In this document: piece after piece, positions 20,123 to 28,736 of the stretch | Layout: the number at the start of each line of letters is the position of its first letter | How positions within the stretch are numbered: the first letter of the stretch is position 1 | Source of the DNA: Onishia taeanensis | GTDB lineage: Bacteria > Pseudomonadota > Gammaproteobacteria > Pseudomonadales > Halomonadaceae | Reading direction: 5' to 3' | Length of the DNA: 64,000 nt | Assembly (NCBI RefSeq): GCF_013349955.1 | Contig: NZ_JABVXC010000001.1 | Span: 541,644-605,643, forward strand | Notes under the pieces: generated by a model | What the model was told of the DNA's origin: nothing | What the model saw: the letters and a program-made list of their open reading frames with translations, nothing else | The model's database searches: none | Made by a program: the position numbers and the translations under genes

Positions 20123-21168
20123 GGCGCGCCAGTCCCTTGCTCGTCGGGCCTGCGCGCCTGGGCATCGCCCTGACCAACCTCGTGCTCGATGTTGCCCATG
20201 TTGTCTTGTCGCTGGGTGCCCTCCTGCACCGGTTCTCTATGCCAGGCCTCTGCCCACTGGCGCAGTAGCGGCCACAGGTCGCGCTTGGCCTCGGCATCGG
20301 TGGCCAACGCCTCGAGCGACGGCAGCTGCCAGGCGGGCAGCTCGAGCAGGGTGCAGTCGCCCCCCTCGAGGGCCAGCACCCGGGAAAGGGTGGCGTCTTC
20401 ACCGAATACCAGCAGCCGCTCGGGCCGCCAGCCTTGGCGACGGCGACCGTCGAGGAAGGCTCGCAGACCATCGCGGGCCTCATCGAGGGGAGCCGAGACC
20501 GGCAGCTCGTCCATCATCGGCCAGCGGAAATGCTGGAAGGCCGGCATCTCGGCCGGGCGAATCCCGGCGGCACGCAGAAGATTGGCCAGCAGACGCCTGT
20601 GCATCTCGTTCGGCGGCGTCTCGGCGGGAAGCAGCAACAGCCAGCGTCCCTCGAGGGCGGCCAGCTGCAACGAGAAACGCAGCGCCTCGGCAGGCGTCGA
20701 ACGGGTTGTTTGGTCCGCTGAGGCAGAAGGCGCATCGGCGCTGGCCTGATGAGAGTGGCGCTGATCAGAAAGGCCCTGCTGTGGCCGTGCCTCTTGAGAA
20801 GGCCGGGCGTTAGGGGGCGCTTCACTGCCCGAGCCCAGATGATCCTGGGGCGAGGCCTCGGCAGGTGCCTCCCCGGTCAGCAGCGCCCTCGCCCGACCGA
20901 TGCCCTTAACCTCATCTTGGCCGGGTGGTGGCTCGGCAGGCGGCTGACCCGCCTGCGCACTCGCTCCGGCTGCCGGTGCGGGCCTTACAGGTGCGGCGAC
21001 ATCATCGATCAGGGCCTGTAGACGCGCGGCCGGCGCCTTGGCCGCAGGCGCCGCCGGCTCTTCCCAGGCGCAGGCCTCGGTAGGAGCCGCATTAGGCAGG
21101 CGATAGCGCCCGACCCAAGCGGTCAGGCCCATCGCCTCGAGATACTGCAGGCGCTGCGGTTCGTTCAC
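20119..21168 (-). CDS. holD: Probable DNA polymerase III psi subunit (HolD-like) with long linker
   Basis: This 349-aa protein has an N-terminal QRLQYLEAMGLTAWVGRY segment resembling the start of HolD, which binds SSB and chi. A C-terminal region (about 190-330) has a WLLLLPAE strand, an LLRAAG helix, a long helix and SLEALATDAEAKRDLWPLL, which resembles the HolD C-terminus. Residues about 40-185 are Pro/Ala/Gln-rich and low complexity. The position directly before rimI is that of E. coli holD, and large cryptic psi proteins next to rimI are known in pseudomonads. The start is GTG at 21168, overlapping the bolA stop (GTGA); a TTG at 21189 is less likely. Assignment rests on weak similarity plus synteny. 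Confidence 0.6.
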   Translation of the reverse strand: MNEPQRLQYLEAMGLTAWVGRYRLPNAAPTEACAWEEPAAPAAKAPAARLQALIDDVAAPVRPAPAAGASAQAGQPPAEPPPGQDEVKGIGRARALLTGEAPAEASPQDHLGSGSEAPPNARPSQEARPQQGLSDQRHSHQASADAPSASADQTTRSTPAEALRFSLQLAALEGRWLLLLPAETPPNEMHRRLLANLLRAAGIRPAEMPAFQHFRWPMMDELPVSAPLDEARDGLRAFLDGRRRQGWRPERLLVFGEDATLSRVLALEGGDCTLLELPAWQLPSLEALATDAEAKRDLWPLLRQWAEAWHREPVQEGTQRQDNMGNIEHEVGQGDAQARRPDEQGTGAP

Positions 21169-21476
21169 GAGCGACCGCCACCCCGGCAATTAGGTGAGTC
21201 GGGGCGTGCTTCGCCACGGGTCTGCCACTCTTCATCGGTGTAGAGGTGCAGCGCCAGCGCATGCACCGGGCCTGCCAGCTCGTCCGCCAGCAGCGCGTAG
21301 ATCATCTGATGACGCTTGACCGGCATCAAGCCGGCGAAGCGCTCGGACACCAGGGTGACCTTGAAGTGAGTCTCGGAGTTGGCTGGCACATTGTGCATGT
21401 GGCTCTCGTTCTCGACCGCCATATGGGTCGGTTCGAGGGTCTTAAGCGTGTCTTCGATGCGCGCCTGAACGCTCAT
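21165..21476 (-). CDS. bolA: BolA family protein
   Basis: This 103-aa protein has the BolA core: SHMHNVPANSETHFKVTLVS, RFAGLMPVKRHQMIYALL and a conserved His in VHALALHLYT. BolA proteins bind monothiol glutaredoxins with a [2Fe-2S] cluster and affect morphology and stress responses. It is the first gene of the bolA-holD-rimI group, joined by 4-bp overlaps. Whether it is the BolA or IbaG/YrbA branch is not settled, but length and sequence favour BolA. Confidence 0.9.
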   Translation of the reverse strand: MSVQARIEDTLKTLEPTHMAVENESHMHNVPANSETHFKVTLVSERFAGLMPVKRHQMIYALLADELAGPVHALALHLYTDEEWQTRGEARPDSPNCRGGGRS

Positions 21477-21542
21477 GGTATTTCCTCCCGGGTCGCAAGC
21501 CTTGCATTGTAACGTCTTCGCCGCGCGCTGGATAAGGCTCGC

Positions 21543-22928
21543 TCAGGCCGGACGGCCACGTCTCGCCAGCGGCACGCGCCACAGACTGAGCATCAGCGCG
21601 ACCACGACGCAGGCGCAGCACACCCAAAGCGCCAGTGACAGCGAACCGGCCGACAGCGCCAGCATCATCCCCACCATCGCAGTCCCCAGCGCCTGACCGA
21701 AGGTACGCACCGAGGCCAGCACGCCAGAGGCATTGGCGCTGTGCTCGAGCGCCACACTGCCGATCATTTCGCGGTTGTTGGGCGCCTGGAAGATGCCGTA
21801 GCCGATCCCGCACAGGGCCACGCGCCAGACGATGTCCGTGGCGTTCGCCGCCTCGCCGAGCATCGCCAGCGACAGCATGCCGAGCAGAAAGATCGAAAGC
21901 CCCAGCGATGAAATCAGCGTCGGGTTGAAGTGATCCGCCAGACGGCCGGCGAACGGACCGGTCAGCATCAACGCTAGTGGCCAGGGCGTGAACAGGAGCG
22001 CCGCGGCGATCGGGCTCAGGCCCATCCCACTCTGAAACAGAAAGGGCAAGCCGACAAACGAGGCCCCCTGGGCGATGAATGCCAACATCGAGATGATCGC
22101 CGCCACGCTGAAGCGCGGCTCGCGAAAGATCACAAGCGGCACCAGCGGGCTGATCGCCCGGCGCTGCCGCCAGACAAACAGCGCCAGGCAGCCCAGGCTA
22201 ACCGCAAGCGGCAAGAGCATGGCGGTACTGGCATTGCCGTGGCCGGCCCGGTCGAGGGCAAACACGAAACCGCTGACCATGACCATGGACAACAGCGCAC
22301 CGGGCCAGTCGAAACGCCCCGCTTCGCGCGCCTCGCGTGGGAGTGCCTGCAGCGCCAACACCAGCGCCGTGATACCGATCGGCACGTTGATGGCGAAGAG
22401 CCACGGCCAGCTCGCCAAGTAGAGGATGCCCCCACCAAGCGACGGCCCGAAGGCAATGCCGAACGCCACCACCAGCGCCCCGAGACCGATGGCCGATCCC
22501 AGCAGGCGCGAGGGAAAGATCACCCGATACATCGACGGGCCGATACTCAGCATGGCCGCCGCGCCGAGCCCTTGAACCATCCGCGAGGCCAGCAGCCATT
22601 CAATGCTATTCGACAGCGCACAAGCCAATGACGCCAGCGTGAACACGCCTAGCCCGCCGATATAGAGACGGTGACGGCCAATCAATCGGCTAAGTGCAGC
22701 AAACGCCAGCAGCGTCGAGGCACTCACCAACTGGTAGATATTGGTGATCCACACCGCGCGGGATTCGCTGATGTCGAGCTCACGGGCCAGGGTCGGCAAC
22801 GCAATGTTGACGATGCCGCCGTCTAGCACCGCCATCAGGGTGCCCAACACCAAGACCAGCATCGCCAGGCGGCGCTGCGGGCCGGGTAAACCATCATCCT
22901 CGGGCCGGGTCTCGAACAATCGACTCAT
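21543..22928 (-). CDS. MFS transporter, DHA2-type
   Basis: This 461-aa protein has about 14 hydrophobic segments and the DHA2 drug:proton antiporter motif LMAVLDGGIVNIALPTLA in TM1, with SRLIGRHRLYIGG in the next loop and a VAFGIAFGPSLGGG motif C in TM5. These features suggest drug or small-molecule export by proton exchange, but the substrate is unknown. The start at 22928 (MSRLFETRP) is chosen over 22970 because the upstream part lacks family character. It stands alone between bolA and a terminator of the next upstream gene. Confidence 0.85.
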   Translation of the reverse strand: MSRLFETRPEDDGLPGPQRRLAMLVLVLGTLMAVLDGGIVNIALPTLARELDISESRAVWITNIYQLVSASTLLAFAALSRLIGRHRLYIGGLGVFTLASLACALSNSIEWLLASRMVQGLGAAAMLSIGPSMYRVIFPSRLLGSAIGLGALVVAFGIAFGPSLGGGILYLASWPWLFAINVPIGITALVLALQALPREAREAGRFDWPGALLSMVMVSGFVFALDRAGHGNASTAMLLPLAVSLGCLALFVWRQRRAISPLVPLVIFREPRFSVAAIISMLAFIAQGASFVGLPFLFQSGMGLSPIAAALLFTPWPLALMLTGPFAGRLADHFNPTLISSLGLSIFLLGMLSLAMLGEAANATDIVWRVALCGIGYGIFQAPNNREMIGSVALEHSANASGVLASVRTFGQALGTAMVGMMLALSAGSLSLALWVCCACVVVALMLSLWRVPLARRGRPA

Positions 22929-22984
22929 GGGCCATCTGCCATGCCAACAAGGTGGGTGGCGCACCGCCATGCGGGGCCAGAACG

Positions 22985-23005
22985 AAAAAACCGGCCGCGG
23001 CCGGT
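22985..23005 (-). terminator. Terminator after the 128-aa conserved gene
   Basis: The 16-bp palindrome ACCGGCCGCGGCCGGT is followed on the minus strand by TTTTTT. Confidence 0.8.
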
Positions 23006-23151
23006 CTTCATCGAGACGAGGGACGAGGCGCCAAGCGCGCCTTTGATGCCGGCTAGTGCCGTCGGGTCCATGCGAAAGACTATGCTAAAGACCGTGCTAG
23101 CAAACCCAGCTCATACGCCCTGCTCGCAAGTGCTGCTGCTAGTTCTGGTGG

Positions 23152-23538
23152 CTAGTCCTGCTCGTGTTCGAGCAGCAAGTCGTCATCGATCTCGGCAACT
23201 TCCAGCGGTGCCTCGTCATCCAGGTCGACCGCCAGGTAGCTATGCTCGACGCACACGAAGCGCTGGAACAGCGCCCAGTCGAGGGTCTCGGGCCACTGGC
23301 GCCGGTCTTCCTCCCAGGCCTGGAGCTCGGATTCCAGGATTTCCAGATAGCGCTCGCGCACGAAGCCTTCGAGGGCTTCCGGCGAGTCCATCTCAGGAAT
23401 CAGATAGACGGTATTCTCGCGATCGACGTCCTCGAGCGTCAGGTCGTCATCGCCTACCGTCGGTTCCAGCGAGTTGATCCAGTCCACGAACAGCTGGGTC
23501 GGCTTGACGCTCAAAGCGGAGCGGTTTAGCAGTTTCAT
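23152..23538 (-). CDS. Conserved hypothetical protein, acidic
   Basis: This 128-aa protein begins MKLLNRSALSVKPTQLFVDW and is rich in Asp, Glu and Trp, with no TM segment or cysteine motif beyond one Cys. I recognise the N-terminus as that of a small conserved family found near lysS in Pseudomonas, with no assigned role. It follows lysS after a 260-bp structured spacer and ends in its own terminator. Confidence 0.8.
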   Translation of the reverse strand: MKLLNRSALSVKPTQLFVDWINSLEPTVGDDDLTLEDVDRENTVYLIPEMDSPEALEGFVRERYLEILESELQAWEEDRRQWPETLDWALFQRFVCVEHSYLAVDLDDEAPLEVAEIDDDLLLEHEQD

Positions 23539-23649
23539 TGGACTCTCCTCGACTTGCCTGCCACGACGGCGAAACGCAGCCCATTATGGGTGCTGTGACC
23601 GCGCGTTACCAACACTTCCCGGCGCGCTCGGCGAATCCGGGCTACCGAG

Positions 23650-23729
23650 GGCGGTCGACCGCCTCTACCGATGCCTCCCGGCGACCGGGCGGCATCGGAG
23701 CGAACCTCTTTTTTCAGGGATGAAAAAAG
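23650..23729. other. Cluster of three dyads between lysS and the conserved hypothetical
   Basis: The palindrome GGCGGTCGACCGCC (23650-23663), a hairpin pairing 23670-23681 with 23685-23696 (stem GATGCC-T-CCCGG) and the AT-rich dyad CTTTTTTCA / TGAAAAAAG (23708-23729) lie in 80 bp. The last may be part of the lysS terminator on the minus strand. Confidence 0.6.
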
Positions 23730-23798
23730 GAGCGCCCATGGAAGGGTGCACCGCGTGTTCGCGATGGTGCTATCCCCGGGCGGTTACTCCCCGGCCGA

Positions 23799-25307
23799 TC
23801 ATTCCACCTCGGGGCGCATCGCCGGGAACAGCAGTACGTCACGAATCGAGGCGCTGTCGGTAAACAGCATCACCAGGCGATCGATGCCGATGCCTTCGCC
23901 GGCGGTCGGCGGCAGGCCGTACTCGAGCGCACGCACGTAGTCGGCGTCATAGTACATGGCCTCCAGGTCTCCGGCGTCCTTCTCGGCGACCTGGGCCTTG
24001 AAGCGCTCGGCCTGATCCTCGGCGTCGTTGAGCTCCGAGAAACCGTTGGCGATCTCGCGCCCGCCGATAAAGAACTCGAAACGGTCGGTGACGAAGGGAT
24101 CTTCGTCGTTGCGACGCGCCAAGGGGCTGACCTCGGCCGGGTAGGCGGTGATGAAGGTCGGCTGCTCGAGCTTCTCCTCGGCGACTTCCTCGAAGATCTC
24201 GGTGTGCAGCTTGCCAAGTCCCCAGCCTTCCTTGACCTCGATACCCAGACGCTTGGCCAGCGCGCTGGCGGCCTCGAGGCTGTCGAGGTCGGCATCCTGG
24301 ATGCCCTCGCCGTGCTCGAGGATCGCCTGGCGCATGGTCAGGCGTTTGAAGGGCTTGTCCAGTTCGAAGGTGGTGCCCTGGTACTCGAGCGTGGTGGTGC
24401 CAAGCACTTCCTTCGCGGCGTTGCGGATCATTTCCTCGGTCAGGTCGAGCAGGTCAAGATAGTCCGCGTAGGCCCAGTAGAACTCGAGCATGGTGAACTC
24501 GGGATTATGCCGGGTAGACAGCCCCTCGTTACGGAAGTTGCGGTTGATCTCGAAGACCCGCTCGAAGCCGCCGACCACGAGACGCTTCAAGTAAAGCTCC
24601 GGCGCCACGCGCAGGAACATGTCGATATCCAGCGCATTGTGATGGGTTGTGAAGGGCCGCGCGGTGGCGCCACCGGGGATCGCCTGCAGCATCGGCGTCT
24701 CGACTTCCATGAAGCCGCGGGTCTCGAAGAAGCGACGGATCGAAGCGATGACGCCGGCCCGCACCTCGAAGGTACGCCGCGAGTCCTGATTCATGATCAG
24801 GTCGACGTAGCGCTGACGATAGCGGGCCTCCTGGTCGGTGAGGCCATGGAACTTGTCGGGCAGCGGGCGCAGGCTCTTGGTCAGGAGCCTGGCCTCGCGC
24901 ATCATCACGTACAGATCGCCCTTACCGGACTTATGCACCGGACCGCGACCGGCAACGATATCGCCGATGTCCCAGCCCTTGATGTCATCGAGCACCTCGG
25001 CGGGCAGCCCCTTCTTGTCGACATAGAGCTGGATCTGAGCGGAGGAATCCTGGATGACGATAAAGGGACCGCGCTTGCGCATGATGCGCCCAGCCACGGC
25101 CGCCTGACGATCCAGCGTCTCGAGCTCGGCCTTGTCCTTGTCGCCAAGCTCGGCGTCGAGCGTGGCGGCCAGGCTGTCGCGGCGGAAGTCGTTGGGAAAG
25201 GCGCTCGCGCCAGTGCGCTGCGCATTCTCGCGGCGCTCGGCCAGCTTGGCGCGGCGCTCGGCGATCAGGTGATTCTCATCGGGCGAAGTGGGATCTTGAT
25301 GGGCCAT
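23799..25307 (-). CDS. lysS: Lysyl-tRNA synthetase, class II
   Basis: This 502-aa class II synthetase charges tRNA-Lys. An N-terminal OB-fold ([18 protein letters not shown]) precedes the catalytic domain with motif 2 ([25 protein letters not shown] region) and motif 3 ([10 protein letters not shown]). Length matches E. coli LysS (505). It lies 66 bp after prfB; prfB-lysS is a conserved operon. Confidence 0.97.
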   Translation of the reverse strand: MAHQDPTSPDENHLIAERRAKLAERRENAQRTGASAFPNDFRRDSLAATLDAELGDKDKAELETLDRQAAVAGRIMRKRGPFIVIQDSSAQIQLYVDKKGLPAEVLDDIKGWDIGDIVAGRGPVHKSGKGDLYVMMREARLLTKSLRPLPDKFHGLTDQEARYRQRYVDLIMNQDSRRTFEVRAGVIASIRRFFETRGFMEVETPMLQAIPGGATARPFTTHHNALDIDMFLRVAPELYLKRLVVGGFERVFEINRNFRNEGLSTRHNPEFTMLEFYWAYADYLDLLDLTEEMIRNAAKEVLGTTTLEYQGTTFELDKPFKRLTMRQAILEHGEGIQDADLDSLEAASALAKRLGIEVKEGWGLGKLHTEIFEEVAEEKLEQPTFITAYPAEVSPLARRNDEDPFVTDRFEFFIGGREIANGFSELNDAEDQAERFKAQVAEKDAGDLEAMYYDADYVRALEYGLPPTAGEGIGIDRLVMLFTDSASIRDVLLFPAMRPEVE

Positions 25308-25373
25308 TACGCTACCTGAAATGTGATGGGCGACGGGGGTGACGAATGGGCAGCGTGGTGCTGCCCCTGTCGA

Positions 25374-26472
25374 TCACAGCCCCTGCTTGAGACTGGCTTC
25401 GATGAACTGATCCAGATCCCCGTCGAGGACCTTCTCGCAGTTGCTGGACTGCACGCCGGTGCGCAGGTCCTTGATCCGCTGGTCGTCCAGTACGTAGGAA
25501 CGGATCTGGCTGCCCCAGCCGATATCGGCCTTGGCTTCCTCGGCCTGCTGCTTGGCGGCATTGCGCTCCTGCATCTCACGCTCGTAGAGCCGGGCCTTGA
25601 GCATCTTCATGGCCTGGTCACGGTTGGCGTGCTGGCTGCGCTGGTTTTGGCAGGCCACCACGATACCGGTCGGCTCGTGGGTGATACGCACCGCCGAGTC
25701 GGTGGTGTTGACGTGCTGACCGCCGGCGCCACTGGAGCGATAGGTGTCGGTGCGCAGGTCCGAGGGATTGATATCGACCTCGAAGCTGTCATCGATCTCC
25801 GGTGATACGAACACCGAGGCGAAGGAGGTATGGCGACGGCCGCCGGAGTCGAACGGACTCTTGCGTACCAGGCGGTGCACGCCGGTTTCGGTGCGCAGCC
25901 AGCCGAAGGCGTGGTCGCCCTGGACGTGGATCGTCGCCGACTTGATGCCCGCTACATCACCCGCCGAGACCTCGATGATATCGGCCTTGAAGCCGTGATG
26001 TTCGGCCCAGCGCAGATACATGCGCAGCAGGATGTTACCCCAGTCCTGGGCCTCGGTGCCGCCGGAGCCGGCCTGGATATCGAGATAGGCGTTGTTCTCG
26101 TCCATCTCGCCGGAAAACATGCGACGGAATTCGAGCTTGGCGAGGCTCTCCTGCAGGCCGGCCAACTCACGGCTGACCTCATCGACGGTATCCTGGTCTT
26201 CTTCCATCTCAGCGAGCTCCAACAGGTCGCCGTTATCGGCCAGGCCCTGCTCGAGTGTTTCGATGGTTTGGACGACGGCTTCCAGCGAGGCCCGCTCCTT
26301 GCCAAGCTTCTGGGCATAGTCCGGATCGCTCCAGACGTTGGGGTCCTCGAGCTCGCGGGTCACTTCCTCTAGCCGATCTTTCTTCTCGGCATAGTCAAAG
26401 ATACCCCCTCAGGACGTCTGTCCGTTCGGACAGGTCCTTGATCTGAGTATGAATCGGGTTGGTCTCTAGCAT
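25374..26472 (-). CDS. prfB: Peptide chain release factor 2, expressed by programmed +1 frameshift
   Basis: RF2 recognises UGA and UAA and triggers peptide release. The product is 365 aa, as in E. coli. The zero frame (26472-26398) encodes 25 residues starting [10 protein letters not shown] and then meets UGA at 26397-26395; reading resumes in the +1 frame with GAC (26396-26394) and continues to 25374. The tripeptide recognition region and the catalytic GGQ (in GAGGQHVNT) are in the second frame. The annotated span is therefore a joined gene, not a pseudogene. It heads the prfB-lysS operon. Confidence 0.97.
26394..26409 (-). promoter_or_regulatory. prfB programmed frameshift site
   Basis: The minus strand reads AGGGGGTATCTTTGAC: an internal Shine-Dalgarno, a slippery CUU codon and an in-frame UGA followed by C. 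The same site autoregulates RF2 in E. coli. Confidence 0.95.
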
Positions 26473-26596
26473 GGATACGCTGCCTGAGTTCTCTAACAAG
26501 TAAAGATCCCGGGACGTCAATGCGCACCGGGCGAAAAAGCGCTCCATTATAGCGAACCCCGCGGCACCCGGCCATCCCAACGCGGGGGCAAACGCA

Positions 26597-26623
26597 GCGA
26601 CCCCGGCCGATGGCCGGGGTCGC
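26597..26623 (-). terminator. Hairpin after the fadL-type gene
   Basis: A perfect 12-bp stem (GCGACCCCGGCC, loop GAT) lies 26 bp after the porin stop. There is no T tract on the minus strand. Confidence 0.55.
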
Positions 26624-26648
26624 TAGTCGCGGGTCGTAAGGCACTCGA

Positions 26649-27992
26649 TCAGAAGCGGTAGTCCATCGACAGGGCGAACACGTCCGCCGATACATCATAC
26701 TCGCCGGACAGGCTACCTTTCTGCGCATTTTCGGCTTTGCTGCCGTCCTGGTCGATATCGCCACCGTCCCCGAAGACACGCATATAGCCTGCGGTAACGC
26801 CGAAGTTCTCGGTGGCCTGATAGGTGGCACCCAGCGCTGCCCAGGTACGATCGGCATCCGGCACTCGTGGGGTGCGGTATTCGGCGCTCGGCACCGGCGT
26901 TTCGTCATAGCCGACACCGGTACGCAGCAGCCACTTGTCGGTCAGTGCATAGTTGGCGCCCACCGAGTAGGCCCAGGCGTCTTCCCAGTTTTCTGTCGTC
27001 GTGCTCGGATCACGGCCGTCTTCATAGGTGACCTTAAGCTCCTCGAAAGAGCTCCAGTCTGTCCAGCTGGCGTTGGCCATTAGCGCCAACCGCGGGGTCA
27101 GCTGGTGATAGATACCGATATTGGCATTGGCCGGCGTTGAGATGGAAGCACTGCCATCAGAACCGGTCACCTGACCACCCGCCACAGCTGCATTGGAAAC
27201 GGGGTCAGTGCCGCGCACCTTGAGTTGCCCATCCAGGTCGAGATCGACTTCAGACCGATAGCTGAGTCCCAATCGGGTCTTGTCGGTAACCTGGAAAAGC
27301 GTGCCCAGGGTAAAGCCATAGCCCCAGTCATCGCCCTCGACGGTACCAATCACATCATTTCCACCAGGCGTCGCTACCGGGCTACCCTGTGCGGCCGCTC
27401 GCGAACCAAAGTCCACCGCGTTGGAAATGGTGGCATCGCCATATTCGGCGATCAGGCCCGCCGCCACCGACCAGCGATCGGTAACGCGAAAGTTGACCGT
27501 GGGCTGGATATCGATGGTGGTAAGCTCGGTCTCGATGGCGTGATAGCGGCCGATCCAGTCGTCGTCGTACTTGGTAGAAAGCCCATAGGGCGCGAAGACC
27601 GCCAGGCCCAGGTCGATGCGCTCGCTGGCCCGGGTCTTGATGGCGAAACTTGGCACCACGGCGTTCTCGCCGCCCTGGCGGGAGCCGCCCTGGTCATAGC
27701 TGACGGATGGCGCATTAGCAGGGCTGGCCGCGGCATCCTGTAGCTCGAAGTCGGCATTGATGGCGGCAACCCCAATGGAGACTTCGTTGCCGTCGATATT
27801 GCCAAGGGCGGCCGGGTTATAGGCCATGAAGCTGACATCTTCGGCCCCAGCAGCGGCGTTCGACAGGGCGTTGCCCAAGGTCTTGGCACTCTGTTCACGC
27901 ACCTGGAAGCCGGCGGCGAAAGCCTGGCTGGCAACCAGACTGGCAGAGGCGATGGCAACGGCGATGGCGAGCTTGTTGGTCTTGTAATGCAT
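26649..27992 (-). CDS. FadL/OmpP1/TodX-family outer membrane porin
   Basis: This 447-aa protein has a signal peptide (LAIAVAIASASLVASQAFA, cleavage near residue 27) followed by AGFQVREQSAKTLGNA and AEDVSFMAYNPAAL, the FadL-family plug segment, then beta-strand repeats ending in an aromatic residue (MDYRF) as in outer-membrane barrels. The family takes up long-chain fatty acids or hydrophobic compounds; the exact substrate cannot be read from the sequence. It is a single gene, divergent from the copper operon, with operator-like palindromes upstream. Confidence 0.9.
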   Translation of the reverse strand: MHYKTNKLAIAVAIASASLVASQAFAAGFQVREQSAKTLGNALSNAAAGAEDVSFMAYNPAALGNIDGNEVSIGVAAINADFELQDAAASPANAPSVSYDQGGSRQGGENAVVPSFAIKTRASERIDLGLAVFAPYGLSTKYDDDWIGRYHAIETELTTIDIQPTVNFRVTDRWSVAAGLIAEYGDATISNAVDFGSRAAAQGSPVATPGGNDVIGTVEGDDWGYGFTLGTLFQVTDKTRLGLSYRSEVDLDLDGQLKVRGTDPVSNAAVAGGQVTGSDGSASISTPANANIGIYHQLTPRLALMANASWTDWSSFEELKVTYEDGRDPSTTTENWEDAWAYSVGANYALTDKWLLRTGVGYDETPVPSAEYRTPRVPDADRTWAALGATYQATENFGVTAGYMRVFGDGGDIDQDGSKAENAQKGSLSGEYDVSADVFALSMDYRF

Positions 27993-28097
27993 CGTATGAC
28001 GTCCTGTTCAGGAAAGGCTGGCGTGGCTGGTGTTCCTCACCCACATCAGGCGAGCTGATGCCTTACTTGTGGCGTAAAGTGCCGCCGGGATCAAGGA

Positions 28098-28111
28098 CAA
28101 ACGATCGTTTT
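28098..28111. promoter_or_regulatory. PsrA-like palindrome upstream of the FadL-type gene
   Basis: AAACGATCGTTT (28099-28110) is a perfect 12-bp palindrome, flanked to give CAAAC-GATC-GTTTT. It agrees, except for its last base, with the (C/G)AAAC-N2-4-GTTT(G/C) motif of PsrA, a fatty-acid-responsive TetR-family regulator. It lies about 106 bp upstream of the porin start. Identification is inference. Confidence 0.45.
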
Positions 28112-28217
28112 AATCCCATATTTGCTAATACTTTAGCATCAATAAACGCATTCTCTTTGAACTTTCATAGGCTTATAAAACCTGCCCCGTCGCCCTGGCG
28201 ACTGCCTCGCACCTCGC

Positions 28218-28249
28218 TTGACCTTTGTGTAACCCAAAGGTTTTACACT
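28218..28249 (+). promoter_or_regulatory. MerR-type promoter/operator of the copper operon
   Basis: TTGACC (28218-28223) and TACACT (28244-28249) are 20 bp apart, the long spacer typical of MerR-activated promoters. Between them ACCTTTG (28221-28227) and CAAAGGT (28235-28241) form a perfect dyad with a 7-bp centre, the arrangement of CueR sites. It lies 38 bp before the merR start. Confidence 0.8.
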
Positions 28250-28286
28250 GAACTCGTTAACCGCTCGTCAGTGCCAGGAGAGGTAC

Positions 28287-28736
28287 ATGAAAGTCAGCGA
28301 TCTGGCCAAGGCCGCCGGCGTGACCGCCGAAACGGTACGGCACTACACCCGTGAGGGCTTGCTGGCCCCGACCCGGGACCCTAACAACGGCTACCACTGC
28401 TTCGATGCACAGGATCTCGAGCGGCTGGCCTTCATTCAGCGTGCTCGCACCCTGGGATTCAGCATCAAGGAAGTCCGCGACATCCTGGCCCACGCCGACC
28501 ACGGCGACTCGCCCTGCCCACTGGTGCGCGACCTGCTGGCCCAGCGCTTGCCGGAAATTCGTGAGCGCATTCGTGAACTCGAGGCCCTGGCCGCCCGCAT
28601 GGAAGAAGCGCTGGATGCCTGGGCCGACATGCCCGATGGCACCCCGGACGGCCACAGCCTATGTCGGCTGATCGAAAGCCTGCCCGCCCCATCCACCGAC
28701 AAGGCGGGACTCGCCACCGCCAAGGAGGAGGCATGA
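28287..28736 (+). CDS. MerR-family metal-responsive regulator
   Basis: This 149-aa MerR protein has the N-terminal winged helix ([24 protein letters not shown] is residues 3-26) and a dimerisation helix. Potential metal ligands are Cys77 (DSPCPLV), His123 and Cys126 ([10 protein letters not shown]); the CueR position of the first loop cysteine is Met115. It is coupled to copA by ATGA overlap and sits behind a CueR-like operator, so it probably senses copper and activates its own operon. Cys77 is a trait of divalent-metal sensors, so zinc, cadmium or lead cannot be excluded. Confidence 0.85.
   Translation: MKVSDLAKAAGVTAETVRHYTREGLLAPTRDPNNGYHCFDAQDLERLAFIQRARTLGFSIKEVRDILAHADHGDSPCPLVRDLLAQRLPEIRERIRELEALAARMEEALDAWADMPDGTPDGHSLCRLIESLPAPSTDKAGLATAKEEA

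Noticed and set aside
23738..23863. 41-codon Cys-containing plus-strand frame with a good AAAGGAG site
   Set aside because: It runs antisense into the lysS 3' end, has no promoter I can see, and its tail is Arg/Pro-rich like other antisense frames.
25374..26472. prfB as a frameshifted pseudogene or selenoprotein
   Set aside because: The UGA sits in the standard RF2 frameshift context and both frames join into a normal 365-aa RF2.
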